A DNA stretch of 64,000 nt from Geminicoccaceae bacterium (lineage in GTDB: Bacteria > Pseudomonadota > Alphaproteobacteria > Geminicoccales > Geminicoccaceae): assembly GCA_025999455.1 (NCBI GenBank), contig AP024683.1, positions 1,185,501 to 1,249,500 on the forward strand, read 5' to 3'. Below the pieces are notes generated by a model. The model was not told the DNA's origin and did no database searches. It worked only from the letters and a program-made list of their open reading frames with translations. Positions 43,824-52,062 of this stretch are shown here, one piece after another; position 1 is the first letter of the stretch, and every line of letters begins with the position of its first letter. Both the position numbers and the translations under genes were made by a program.

Positions 43824-45173
43824 TCAGGCGCGGCCGGCCGCCTTTTCCGGCTCGTTGCCGCGCCAGGTCCCGGCCAACAGTCGCCGGGCGAGCTCGCGGC
43901 GGTCGAGGACCGGCTCGGCCGTGGCGGCGGCCGCCGGCGCGGGCGCCGTGCGGGCGAGCCGGTCGGCCACGATCAAGATCGCGAGGAGATGATAGAAGAG
44001 CTCGAAGAGCGCCATGTTGAGGAGCGCCCCACCCACCGCGTAGCCCACGAGGCTCACCTGGATCGCCGCGCCGAGCCGGGCGAGGTCGTGCAGGTCCGGC
44101 CGATCGCGCTCGAGCCGCATGAGCCGGCCGGCGGTCAGGAACGCGCCCAGGAGGATGGCGAGGAACAGGCCGAGGCCCACGAAGCCGAGCTCGCCCAGGA
44201 CCTCGAAATAGATGCTGTGGGCGTTGAGATAGTCGGAATGGCCGCCGGCGCCGTGGCGGATCTGGTTCAAGACGAAGACCCGGAAGCCGCCGCCGAACCA
44301 GGGATGGGCGAGCGCCACGTCGGTCGCGTAGGCCCAGGCGGTGAAGCGCAGCTGCGCCGAGGCGTCGACCTCGTACTCGTCGATCGTGCCCATCTTGGCG
44401 TACCAGGCATCGGGCATGACGAGGGCGAGGGCGAGGGCCGCGGCGCCGCCCAGGAGCGCGAGCGGCAGCTTCGCCTTCGACCGCCACCAGAGCACCGCGG
44501 CCATGGCGAGGAGCGCCAAGAGGCCGCCGCGCGACCAGGTGCCGAGCACGGCGAGTACGGTGAGCCCGCCCGCGCCGACCAGGAGCAGGCGGAGCCAGAA
44601 GGGCCGGCTCGTCTCGTAGAGATGGTGGACGAGCGGCAGGACCATGACGAGCGCGAGCGCGATGCCGTTGTTGTCGGCCATGAGGCTCGGGCTCGGGCCG
44701 AGCACCTGGTAGCTGCCGGCCGTGGCGAGCACGAAGAGGCCGCCCTTGATCCCGTAGAAGGCGATCGAGAAGGTGACGACCCAGACGAGCAGGCGCAGCC
44801 GCTCGGGTCGATCGATCAAGGCCGTGGTGAGGTAGAGGGCGAGCAGGATCTTGAGGAGGGCTTCGAGCTTCTCGGCGGCGAGCTCGGGGGCCAAGGCCCG
44901 GCTCGTCGAGAGCACGGCGTGCAGGCCGAACAGGAGGAGCAGGGTCGAGAGCGGCCCCCAGAGCGGCAGCTTGCGCTCGGTCGAGGCGAGCCAGCGCGCG
45001 AGGGTCACGACGAAGAGGAGCATCGCCCAAGGACCCTCCTGGGCGAAGCCGAAGGTCAGCCGGTGCGGGGCCATGAGCGACACCCACACGTAGCCCAGAA
45101 GGCCGATGTGCGGCCGGGCGAGGGCGGCGAGGACGAGGCCCCCGACGATCCCGGCGAGGAGGAGGTCGCGCAT
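43824..45173 (-). CDS. Exosortase-A-type O-antigen ligase/polymerase (Wzy-like)
   Basis: A 449-residue polytopic protein with about ten membrane segments. The N-terminus GLLGYVWVSLMAPHRLTFGFAQEGPW is diagnostic of the putative O-glycosylation ligase group associated with exosortase A (TIGR03097 style). The large periplasmic loop HPWFGGGFRVFVLNQ, with NAHSIYFEVLGELG, carries the Wzy_C catalytic His pattern. It would join polysaccharide or glycan chains at the periplasmic face. No exosortase or EPS gene lies next to it. ATG at 45171-45173. Confidence 0.85.
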   Translation of the reverse strand: MRDLLLAGIVGGLVLAALARPHIGLLGYVWVSLMAPHRLTFGFAQEGPWAMLLFVVTLARWLASTERKLPLWGPLSTLLLLFGLHAVLSTSRALAPELAAEKLEALLKILLALYLTTALIDRPERLRLLVWVVTFSIAFYGIKGGLFVLATAGSYQVLGPSPSLMADNNGIALALVMVLPLVHHLYETSRPFWLRLLLVGAGGLTVLAVLGTWSRGGLLALLAMAAVLWWRSKAKLPLALLGGAAALALALVMPDAWYAKMGTIDEYEVDASAQLRFTAWAYATDVALAHPWFGGGFRVFVLNQIRHGAGGHSDYLNAHSIYFEVLGELGFVGLGLFLAILLGAFLTAGRLMRLERDRPDLHDLARLGAAIQVSLVGYAVGGALLNMALFELFYHLLAILIVADRLARTAPAPAAAATAEPVLDRRELARRLLAGTWRGNEPEKAAGRA

Positions 45174-45343
45174 CCGGCTCCGCCTGCACGCGGCGCCCGG
45201 CCGGCGATCGGCCGAGCGGCGAGCCCGAGCCTAGGACCGGACGGGGCGCGGGGCGAGCCCCTCGCGCCTGCCGCATATCCGGTTACGCACTTCCGGCGAT
45301 CGAGCCGGGAGGGCGATCCCCAAGTCGAGCGAAAGTCACGGCA

Positions 45344-45379
45344 AAGAAAAAGGGCCGCGGCCTGGGCGCCCGCGACCCC
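45344..45379 (-). terminator. Rho-independent terminator downstream of HU
   Basis: On the minus strand, 21 bp after the HU stop, GGGTCGCGG pairs with CCGCGGCCC (one G-U wobble, 9-base loop) and is followed by TTTTTCTTT. A GC stem with a T-tract is the standard intrinsic terminator layout. Confidence 0.78.
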
Positions 45380-45400
45380 GGTGGCGATGCGCGGCCGCGC

Positions 45401-45676
45401 TCAGCCGTTGACCGCCTCGCGCAGGTTCTTGCCCGGCTTGAAGCGGACCGAGCGGCTGGCTTTGATCTGGATCGGCTCGCCGGTCTGCGGGTTGCGGCCC
45501 TCGCGGGCGGCGCGGGTGGCCACCTCGAACACGCCGAAGCCGGCGATCGCGACGCGGTCGCCCCGCTTGAGCGCTTCTTGAATGCCGCCGAGCACGGCGT
45601 GCACCGCCTCTGCCGCCTTGGCCTTGGTCATGCCGGTGGATTGGGCGACCGCCGCACTCAGCTCGTCGAGGGTCAT
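45401..45676 (-). CDS. HU family DNA-binding protein
   Basis: A 91-residue histone-like protein. MTLDELSAAVAQSTGMTKAKAAEAV is the helical dimer half; VAIAGFGVFEVATRAAREGRNPQTGEPI and the SVRFKPGKNLREAVNG end form the DNA-clasping arm and last helix. It bends and compacts DNA as a dimer. ATG at 45674-45676 follows GGGAG; the 15-codon extension upstream is rejected because the Shine-Dalgarno would lie inside it. Ends at a clear terminator. Confidence 0.95.
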   Translation of the reverse strand: MTLDELSAAVAQSTGMTKAKAAEAVHAVLGGIQEALKRGDRVAIAGFGVFEVATRAAREGRNPQTGEPIQIKASRSVRFKPGKNLREAVNG

Positions 45677-46029
45677 CGCAAGCTCCCTTTGCGCTCCGTA
45701 AGTAACGCGGGCGCATATCATGAAGCTTTACAGTTGCAAATACCTCGGCTCGCCGACGCGGCACGTTCGCCGGCCGACGTGACGGCCGAGCCGCGCCGAA
45801 CGTCTCGGACCTCGATCCGCATCGGAAGGAACACGGAGAGATGAAAAGGCTTTTAGCCGTTTTGTAGGCGAAAAGTCTTTCAAAGAGCCGTCGAGCGGAA
45901 TATCAACTGTCACGCGGACGGGCGGCGTTAACCCGTCCTTAAGGTTGAGATCGCAGGATGGGATCGGACCACCGATCGGCCGGGCGCGCCACCGCACCGC
46001 GGCCGACGGTTCCACGAAGGAGTTCCGCG
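45677..46029. other. Divergent intergenic region, AT-richer, promoter-bearing
   Basis: About 350 bp between HU (minus) and the MotA-like operon (plus). For HU, TTGCAA (45734-45739) and TATGCG 16 bp further give a weak -35/-10 candidate. Bases 45840-45900 are conspicuously A/T-rich (GAAAAGGCTTTTAGCC). A 7-bp hairpin lies at 45916-45938. No gene is supported here. Confidence 0.5.
45916..45938 (+). promoter_or_regulatory. Perfect 7-bp hairpin upstream of the MotA-like operon
   Basis: GGACGGG and CCCGTCC flank a 9-base loop, 92 bp upstream of the ATG at 46030. It is followed by TTAAGG, not a T-tract, so it is not a convincing terminator. It may be an operator or part of the 5' leader of the downstream operon. 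Confidence 0.4.
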
Positions 46030-46740
46030 ATGGCACGTGTCGAGGCCGTGGCAGCGCGCGGGGCGGGCTTCGAATGGCCCGGCCTCGCCGATTGGGTCGG
46101 AGTCGGCCGCGAGCTCGGTCGACGCTGGCTCCTCCTCTTCCGCTTCGCCCTCTTGAACCTGCTCCTGGGAGCGCTCGCCGCGGTCGCCGCGGTGCAAGGC
46201 TGGCTCACCGAGATGATCGCGACCGACCGCCAGCATCTGGTCAAGCTCATCGTCGCGGTCTTCACGGCCGGCCTCGCCATGGCGGCGGCGCGCGCCTGGC
46301 GGCTGAGCGGCGAGCTCAACGCGGTCCGCGACGGTCTGCCCCGGCCCGGCAGCAAGGCCCATTGGTTCCTCGCCGCCACCGCCGGCCGCGACGGGGCCAC
46401 CCGCGCCGCCCTCGCCGCGCTCCTCCGGCTCAAGCTGCAGCAGCGCCTGTCGGCCCTGCGCTACGTCGCGAGCCTGCTCGTGCTCTTGGGCCTGATCGGC
46501 ACGGTGGTCGGCTTCATCCGTGCCCTTTCCGGGATCGATCCCGCGACCGTGGGCGATCCCTCGGCGATCGGGCCCATGGTCTCGCAGCTCCTCGAGGGGA
46601 TGGCCGTGGCCCTCTACACCACCCTGGCGGGTTCGCTCCTCAACATCTGGCTCGTCTTGAACTGCCGGCTCCTCGAGAGCGGCGCCGCGCACCTCTACGC
46701 CCAGCTCGTCGAGCGGAGCGAAGCCGATGCTCGCCCCTGA
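46030..46740 (+). CDS. MotA/TolQ/ExbB-type proton channel protein
   Basis: A 236-residue membrane protein with about four hydrophobic segments: two N-terminal (LLLFRFALLNLLLGALAAVAA and VKLIVAVFTAGLAMAAARAW) and two near the C-terminus. The signature LLGLIGTVVGFIRALSG followed by SQLLEGMAVALYTTLAGSLLNIWL is that of MotA, TolQ and ExbB. Such proteins form the stator of a proton-driven motor with a MotB/TolR/ExbD partner. ATG at 46030 follows GAAGGAG. It heads a three-gene operon and overlaps the partner gene by 14 bp. Confidence 0.86.
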   Translation: MARVEAVAARGAGFEWPGLADWVGVGRELGRRWLLLFRFALLNLLLGALAAVAAVQGWLTEMIATDRQHLVKLIVAVFTAGLAMAAARAWRLSGELNAVRDGLPRPGSKAHWFLAATAGRDGATRAALAALLRLKLQQRLSALRYVASLLVLLGLIGTVVGFIRALSGIDPATVGDPSAIGPMVSQLLEGMAVALYTTLAGSLLNIWLVLNCRLLESGAAHLYAQLVERSEADARP

Positions 46741-47338
46741 GACCAGCGAGGATCCGGACGGCGCGATCGTCTTCCGCGACCTCATCACCCTGGCGCTCGC
46801 CGGCTTCGTCGTGTGCGTCATCCTGATCCTGCCGCACATCAACCCGGCCAAGGCCAAGCCGCGCCCCGAGGGCCAGGAGCCGCCCGGCAACGTCGTCGTC
46901 GAGCTGCGCTGGCCGGACGCGGTCGACGCCGACGTCGACCTCTGGGTCCAGGGGCCGGGCGACGTGCCGGTCGGCTATTCGAACAAGGGCGGCCGGCTCT
47001 TCAATCTCCTGCGCGACGATCTCGGCCATCGCGGCGACGTGTCCGGGCTCAATTACGAGGTGAGCTATTCGCGCGGGATCCTCGCCGGCGAGTACGTCGT
47101 CAACGTCCATCTCTACCGGGACAATGCCGGCGCCCTGCCGATCCCGGTCACCGTCGTGGCGAGCGTCAAGCCGTCGGTCGGCGAGAGCGCCCGTCAGCTC
47201 CTGGCCCGCACGGTCGAGCTCGGCCGCGAAGGGGAGGAGCGCACCGTGTTCCGCTTCCGTCTCGACGAACGCGGCGGCCTCGTGGCCGGCAGCGTCCACG
47301 ACCTCGACATGCCCTTGCGCGCGCGGAGGCCGTCGTGA
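46727..47338 (+). CDS. MotB/ExbD-like single-TM protein with YfaP-like periplasmic domain
   Basis: A 203-residue protein. The segment VFRDLITLALAGFVVCVILILPHIN (about residues 15-39) resembles the MotB transmembrane helix with its conserved Asp (D18 of FRDLITL). The periplasmic part NVVVELRWPDAVDADVDLWVQGPGD, VPVGYSNKGG and SRGILAGEYVVNVHLY is an Ig-like fold resembling DUF2135/YfaP rather than the OmpA peptidoglycan-binding domain of MotB. With the preceding gene it looks like a novel stator-type proton channel pair. ATG at 46727, overlapping by 14 bp; its stop overlaps the third gene (GTGA). Confidence 0.75.
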   Translation: MLAPETSEDPDGAIVFRDLITLALAGFVVCVILILPHINPAKAKPRPEGQEPPGNVVVELRWPDAVDADVDLWVQGPGDVPVGYSNKGGRLFNLLRDDLGHRGDVSGLNYEVSYSRGILAGEYVVNVHLYRDNAGALPIPVTVVASVKPSVGESARQLLARTVELGREGEERTVFRFRLDERGGLVAGSVHDLDMPLRARRPS

Positions 47339-47991
47339 GCAGCCTCGTCCCCCTCTTCGCAGGGCTCGCGCTCCTCGCCTGTGGCCTCGCCTCGATCGCC
47401 GTCTGGTCGCCGCGGCGGCCGGCCGCCAAGCTCGCCGCCCTCCTCTTGGCCCTCCTCCTCCTGCCGCTCGGCTATCTGGCCCTCGCCGACCTGCCCGGGC
47501 GGCCCAAGCCGGTCCGCGACGAGTGGCTCCACGCCCGGGCCCCGGAGGCGGTCGTCCTCGCCTTCGATCTGCAGGAGGGCAAGGCGATCCATCTCTGGCT
47601 GCGCCTGCCGGGGGTCGAGGAGCCGCGCGCCTACCGGCTGCCCTGGAGCCTCCCGCTCGCCCGCCAGCTCCAGGAAGCGGCGCGGGCGGCCGAGACGAGC
47701 GGTACCGAGGTCGCGATGCGGCGGCCCTTCGAGTCCTCGCTCGACGATCGGGAGCCCAAGGCCTACCCGCTGCCGCAGCCGGCCCTGCCGCCCAAGGAGG
47801 TGCCCGGCGACGCGCTCGTCCTGCCGCCGCGTCCCGCCGAGGGCGGCCGCGGGCGGGCGATGCGCGCGCCGCTCAGCCCTCGAGCCCGGCCATCGCGCAC
47901 AGGATCCGCCAATGGTCCTCGCGCACCGGCACGACCGAGAGGCGCGACTGGCGGACGAGGGCCAGATCGGCGAGCCGAGGGTCGGCCTTGA
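47335..47991 (+). CDS. Membrane protein, third gene of the MotA-like operon, unknown function
   Basis: A 218-residue protein. Two N-terminal membrane segments (LFAGLALLACGLASIAV and KLAALLLALLLLPLGYLALADL) are followed by a soluble part, RAPEAVVLAFDLQEGKAIHLWLRLPG and EPRAYRLPWSLPLARQLQEAARAA. The last 40 residues are Arg/Pro/Gly-rich and overlap the convergent EVE gene by 119 bp, so the true stop may have been lost by a frameshift. GTG at 47335 overlaps the preceding stop. I know no homologue; the gene order ties it to the proton-channel pair. Confidence 0.6.
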   Translation: MSSLVPLFAGLALLACGLASIAVWSPRRPAAKLAALLLALLLLPLGYLALADLPGRPKPVRDEWLHARAPEAVVLAFDLQEGKAIHLWLRLPGVEEPRAYRLPWSLPLARQLQEAARAAETSGTEVAMRRPFESSLDDREPKAYPLPQPALPPKEVPGDALVLPPRPAEGGRGRAMRAPLSPRARPSRTGSANGPRAPARPRGATGGRGPDRRAEGRP

Positions 47992-48280
47992 TCGCGCGGA
48001 GCGGCACCTCGCGCGGCACCCGGCATTCGGGCTCGACCCGTACGGCCGGCCAGCGCGGATCGCTCGGGTCGGGCTGCCAGGCCCGGGTGATCCGCACGAC
48101 CCCGACGATCGCCGGGTCGACCACCGAGCGGTAGAAGAAGGCCCGCTCGCCCGGCTGCATGCTGCGCAGATTGCGGGCCGCCTGGTGGTTGCGGACGCCG
48201 GTCCACTCGGTCGACCCCTCTTCGAGCAGGCGCTCGAAGCTGTAATCGGCGGGTTCGGCCTTGAGCAGCCAATAGGCCAT
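47873..48280 (-). CDS. EVE domain protein
   Basis: A 135-residue cytosolic protein. YWLLKAEPADYSFE, STEWTGVRNHQAARNLRSMQPGERAFFYRS and LVRQSRLSVVPVREDHWRIL are the EVE (PUA-like) core. EVE proteins bind modified bases in DNA or RNA and are sometimes linked to restriction. No such partner is next to it. ATG at 48278-48280. Confidence 0.9.
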   Translation of the reverse strand: MAYWLLKAEPADYSFERLLEEGSTEWTGVRNHQAARNLRSMQPGERAFFYRSVVDPAIVGVVRITRAWQPDPSDPRWPAVRVEPECRVPREVPLRAIKADPRLADLALVRQSRLSVVPVREDHWRILCAMAGLEG

Positions 48281-48315
48281 GGCAGCAGCTCTCCGTGCCG
48301 CGTTCGCCCGATCCT

Positions 48316-49200
48316 TCAGGACCGGCCCGGGGCCCGCCGGGCGAGCTCGGCGACGTCGAGACGATAGAGCCAGAGCCCGCTGCCGACGATGATCAGCGCG
48401 CCGAGCAGCGTCGCGGGCGCGGGCACGTCGCCGAAGGCCAGATAGCTCGCGCCCATCGCCCAGACGAGTTGGAGATAGTTGAACGGACTGACCCGCGAGG
48501 CTTCGCCCCGCCGGAGCGCGAGGATGATCATGAGATGGCCGATCGCACCCAGCACACCCGTGGCGGCCATGAGCGCGAGGTCGACCGGGGTCGGTGTCCG
48601 CCAGCCCCAGGGCAGGAGGAGGGTGAAGAGCACGGCACCCGCGAGGCCGCTGAAGAGGAGCGAAACGAGCGGCTCGGCCTCGCGCACCATGCGCGTGCTG
48701 ATCTGGTAGGTCGCGTAGGCCGCGGCACAGCCGAGGGCGAGGAAGGCGCCGGGGCCGATCCCCGCCCCGGTCGGCCGGACGATCAAGAGCGCACCCAGAA
48801 AACCCGTGCCGATCGCGAGCCAGCGCACCGCGCTCACCCGCTCGCGCAGCACGAGGGCGGCGATCGCCGCGACCAGGATCGGCGAGAGGAAGGTGATCGC
48901 CGCCACGTCGCCGAGCGGCAGGTACATCAACGCCGAGAAATTCAAGAGCGTGCTCGAGCCCAGCAGCACCGAGCGGAGGAGCTGGATCCCGGGCTCGCGG
49001 GTCCGGAGCGCCCCCGCGACCGCCGCCGGGATCACGAGCCCCACGAACAGCACGTGGAAGAAGGTCCGCGCCCACAGGAGCATGAGCACGGGGTAGCGGG
49101 CCAAGAGCGCCTTCACGATCGCGTTCATGACGGCGAACAGGAAGCCGCCCGCCGTGACGAGCCCGATCGCCACGAGGATGTTGCGCTTGCCTTCCTCCAA
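48316..49200 (-). CDS. EamA/DMT family transporter
   Basis: A 294-residue, ten-helix membrane protein with two EamA repeats. First repeat starts NILVAIGLVTAGGFLFAVMNA; the second starts GIGPGAFLALGCAAAYATYQI. The NIL start and FLFA element align with other DMT carriers, so the TTG at 49198-49200 (after GGGGAGCGGGGC) is preferred over the GTG at 49173. Exports or imports small metabolites; substrate unknown. Divergent from an M24 gene, 84 bp away. Confidence 0.85.
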   Translation of the reverse strand: MEEGKRNILVAIGLVTAGGFLFAVMNAIVKALLARYPVLMLLWARTFFHVLFVGLVIPAAVAGALRTREPGIQLLRSVLLGSSTLLNFSALMYLPLGDVAAITFLSPILVAAIAALVLRERVSAVRWLAIGTGFLGALLIVRPTGAGIGPGAFLALGCAAAYATYQISTRMVREAEPLVSLLFSGLAGAVLFTLLLPWGWRTPTPVDLALMAATGVLGAIGHLMIILALRRGEASRVSPFNYLQLVWAMGASYLAFGDVPAPATLLGALIIVGSGLWLYRLDVAELARRAPGRS

Positions 49201-49284
49201 GCCCCGCTCCCCGGCCCCCTGGCCGCCCTCGCCTCGCCGGTCTATCCGGGGCCCGAGCTGTCGCAGAGCCGGAGGTCCTCCGCC

Positions 49285-50433
49285 ATGCTCCATTTCGACG
49301 AGGCCGAGTTCGCCGCGCGCAAGGCCCGCACCCTTTCCGCCATGGCCGAGGCCGGGCTCGACGGGCTCCTGCTCTTCAAGCAGGAGAGCATGTATTGGCT
49401 CACCGGCTACGACAGCTTCGGCTTCTGCTTCTTCCAGTGCCTGCTGCTCACGGGCGCGGGCGATTTCGTGCTGCTCACCCGGGCCCCCGACCTCCGCCAG
49501 GCCCAGCTCACCTCGATCCTGTCCGACATCCGCATCTGGGAGGACCGCGAGGGCGCCGATCCGGCCCGCGAGCTCGCCGCGATCCTCGTCGAGAAGGGGC
49601 TCGAAGGCCGCCGGCTCGGCGTCGAGTGGGAGGCGCACGGGCTCACCGCGGCGCGCGGGAAGAAGCTCGAGGCGGCACTCGACGGCCGCTTCCACACGGT
49701 GGACGCCTCGCTCCTCGTGAGCCGGCTCCGGCTCGTCAAATCGCCGGCCGAGCTCGCCTATGTGCGGCGTGCGGGCGAGCTCGCCGACGCCGCGCTCGAG
49801 GCGGCGATCGCCCGCGCGCGGCCGGGGGTCGAGGAAGGCGTGATCCTCGCCCGGATGCACGCTGCGATCTTCGAGGCGGGCGGCGACTACCCGGCCAATC
49901 CCTTCATCATCGGCTCGGGGCGCGAGGCCCTGCTCTGCCGCTACCATTCGGGCCGTCGCCGGCTCGACCCGACCGACCAGCTCACGCTCGAGATCGCCGG
50001 GGTGTGGCGGCAATACCATGCCTGCCTCATGCGCACGCTCCTGATCGGCGAGGTGCACCCGGCGCAGGCGCGGATGTTCGAGGTCTGCCGCGAGGCGCTG
50101 GCGGCGTGCGAAGAGCGGCTGCGGCCCGGCTCCACCTTCGGCGAGGTGTTCGAGGCGCACGCGACGACCTTCGATCGGCACGGACTCCGCCCGCACCGGC
50201 TCAACGCCTGCGGCTATTCGCTGGGCGCCGTCTACGCCCCCTCCTGGATGGATTGGCCCATGGTCTACGCCGGCAACCCGGTGCCGCTCGAGCCCGGGAT
50301 GGTCGTGTTCCTGCACATGATCCTCGCCGACTCCGAGACCGGCCGGGCGATGACGCTCGGCCGCACGGCGATCGTGCGCGACGGTGCCCCCGAGATCCTC
50401 TCGCGCCTGCCGCTCGAGGTCGCGGTCGGGTGA
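49285..50433 (+). CDS. M24 family protein, ectoine hydrolase/creatinase-like
   Basis: A 382-residue pita-bread enzyme. Creatinase N-terminal domain with ESMYWLTGYDSFGFCFFQ, then the M24 domain. The usual metal ligands are gone: LEIAGVWRQYHACLMRT replaces the D/D pair with E and C, ACGYSLGAVY replaces the HG His by Tyr, and GMVVFLHMILADS replaces the Glu by His. This is the DoeA (ectoine hydrolase)/creatinase sub-type, which does not use a dinuclear metal. ATG at 49285 follows GGAGG. No other ectoine-degradation gene is adjacent. Confidence 0.84.
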   Translation: MLHFDEAEFAARKARTLSAMAEAGLDGLLLFKQESMYWLTGYDSFGFCFFQCLLLTGAGDFVLLTRAPDLRQAQLTSILSDIRIWEDREGADPARELAAILVEKGLEGRRLGVEWEAHGLTAARGKKLEAALDGRFHTVDASLLVSRLRLVKSPAELAYVRRAGELADAALEAAIARARPGVEEGVILARMHAAIFEAGGDYPANPFIIGSGREALLCRYHSGRRRLDPTDQLTLEIAGVWRQYHACLMRTLLIGEVHPAQARMFEVCREALAACEERLRPGSTFGEVFEAHATTFDRHGLRPHRLNACGYSLGAVYAPSWMDWPMVYAGNPVPLEPGMVVFLHMILADSETGRAMTLGRTAIVRDGAPEILSRLPLEVAVG

Positions 50434-50582
50434 GCGGCGCGGCGCGCGCCCGGGCCTTGGCCGGCCGGCACGGCTTTCGCTAGGAGCAGGGGCGGGAACC
50501 ACGCCCGCGGCCCGGGCGTGCGACCGGCCCGGGACCGAGCCGCGCCCCGGGCCCCGAGGACGCCCGGAGACCGACGCCCACC

Positions 50583-51962
50583 ATGCCGATCGACGCCTGC
50601 CTCGCCGAACTTTCCGATCTCGCCGTCGACACCCAGCCGCAGCGGGTCCGGCGCCGCTCGCGCGACTTCTATTGGTACTCGCCGATCCTCAAGCGCCGGC
50701 TCGACCGGGTCACGGCGGACGCGGTCGTGACCCCGAAGAGCGAGGCCGAGGTCGTCCGCGTGCTCGCGACCGCCTTCCGCCACGAGGTGCCGGTCACCGC
50801 CCGCGGCGGCGGGACCGGCAATTACGGCCAGGCCATGCCGCTCGAGGGGGGCATCGTCCTCGACCTTTCCGAGCTCACGGCGATCGAGTGGATCGAGCAC
50901 GGCCGGATCCGGGTCCAGGCCGGGCTCAAGATGGCCGATCTCGACGCCGCGACGATCGCCCACAGCCGCCAGGAGCTGCGGCTCCATCCCTCGACCCACA
51001 AGACCGGGACGATCGGCGGCTACATCGCCGGCGGCTCGAGCGGGATCGGCTCGATCACCTGGGGGCTCTTGCGCGACCGCGGCAACATCTTGGGCCTCCG
51101 GGTCGTGACGATGGAGGCCGAGCCGCGGATCCTCGAGCTGCGCGGCGCCGACATCCAAAAGGTGAACCACGCCTACGGCACGAACGGCATCATCACCGCG
51201 CTCGAGCTGCCGCTCGCCCCGGCCTATCGCTGGGCCGAGGTGATCTCGGGCTTCGAGGGGCTGATGCCCGCGGCGCGCTTCGCCGACGCGCTCGCGCGCG
51301 AAGATGCGATCCTCAAGAAGCTCGTGACCGTGATCGAAGCCCCGGTGCCGCACGACTGGCTCTTCCCCGAGCGCGGCATCGGGCGCGAGGAGACGGCCGT
51401 GCTCGTCATGGTCGCCGACTTCGCCCTCGAAGCCCTCCTCGACCTTCTGCGCCACCATCCCGGCCGGGTCGTGTGGCAGGGCTTCACCGACGAGGCGGTG
51501 GGGGGCCGGCTACCGCTCTTCGAGTACAGCTGGAACCACACGACGCTGCACGCGCTCAAGCACGACCGGACGATCACCTACCTGCAGACGCTCTTCCCGC
51601 CGCCGCACCACCTCGAGAAGGTCGAGGAGATGGCGGCGCGGTTCGGCCAGGAGGTGCCGCTCCATCTCGAATTCGTGCGCTTCGGCGGGCAGATCGCCTG
51701 CTTCGGCCTGCAGCTCGTCCGCTACCGCAGCGACGAACGGCTCGCCGAGATCATCGAGGAGCACGAACGTGCGGGCTGCCCGATCTTCAACCCGCACGCC
51801 TTCACCCTCGAGGAGGGCGGCATGAAGAAGGTCGACGCGCTCCAACTCGCCTTCAAGCGCGAGGCCGATCCCAAGGGCCTCTTGAACCCCGGCAAGATGC
51901 TGGGCTGGTCCGACCCGGACTGGAAGCCGGTCGAGCGGGCCTTTCTCTACGAGGCGCACTGA
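50583..51962 (+). CDS. FAD-binding oxidoreductase (GlcD/VAO type)
   Basis: A 459-residue flavoprotein. The FAD-binding PP-loop is VTPKSEAEVVRVLATAF followed by RGGGTGNYGQAMPLEGG, with HPSTHKTGTIGGYIAGGSSGIG as the second FAD motif. C-terminal LLNPGKMLG is typical of the glycolate oxidase-like (GlcD) group. It should oxidise a 2-hydroxy acid or similar compound. ATG at 50583 has no strong Shine-Dalgarno. It lies between an M24 gene and a LysR gene on the same strand. Confidence 0.87.
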   Translation: MPIDACLAELSDLAVDTQPQRVRRRSRDFYWYSPILKRRLDRVTADAVVTPKSEAEVVRVLATAFRHEVPVTARGGGTGNYGQAMPLEGGIVLDLSELTAIEWIEHGRIRVQAGLKMADLDAATIAHSRQELRLHPSTHKTGTIGGYIAGGSSGIGSITWGLLRDRGNILGLRVVTMEAEPRILELRGADIQKVNHAYGTNGIITALELPLAPAYRWAEVISGFEGLMPAARFADALAREDAILKKLVTVIEAPVPHDWLFPERGIGREETAVLVMVADFALEALLDLLRHHPGRVVWQGFTDEAVGGRLPLFEYSWNHTTLHALKHDRTITYLQTLFPPPHHLEKVEEMAARFGQEVPLHLEFVRFGGQIACFGLQLVRYRSDERLAEIIEEHERAGCPIFNPHAFTLEEGGMKKVDALQLAFKREADPKGLLNPGKMLGWSDPDWKPVERAFLYEAH

Positions 51963-52062
51963 GGTCGCGACGCGGCGCACGCCCCGGCTCCGCCTCGGCC
52001 CCGGGGTGGACCGCGCTCGCGCCCGCCTCTAAGCGGAACGAAGGTAGCCGAGGGGCGGCAGC

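Noticed and set aside
45848-45868. GGCT-TTT-AGCC hairpin with nearby Ts
   Set aside because: The stem is only 4 bp, and no gene ends just upstream on either strand, so a terminator is not supported.
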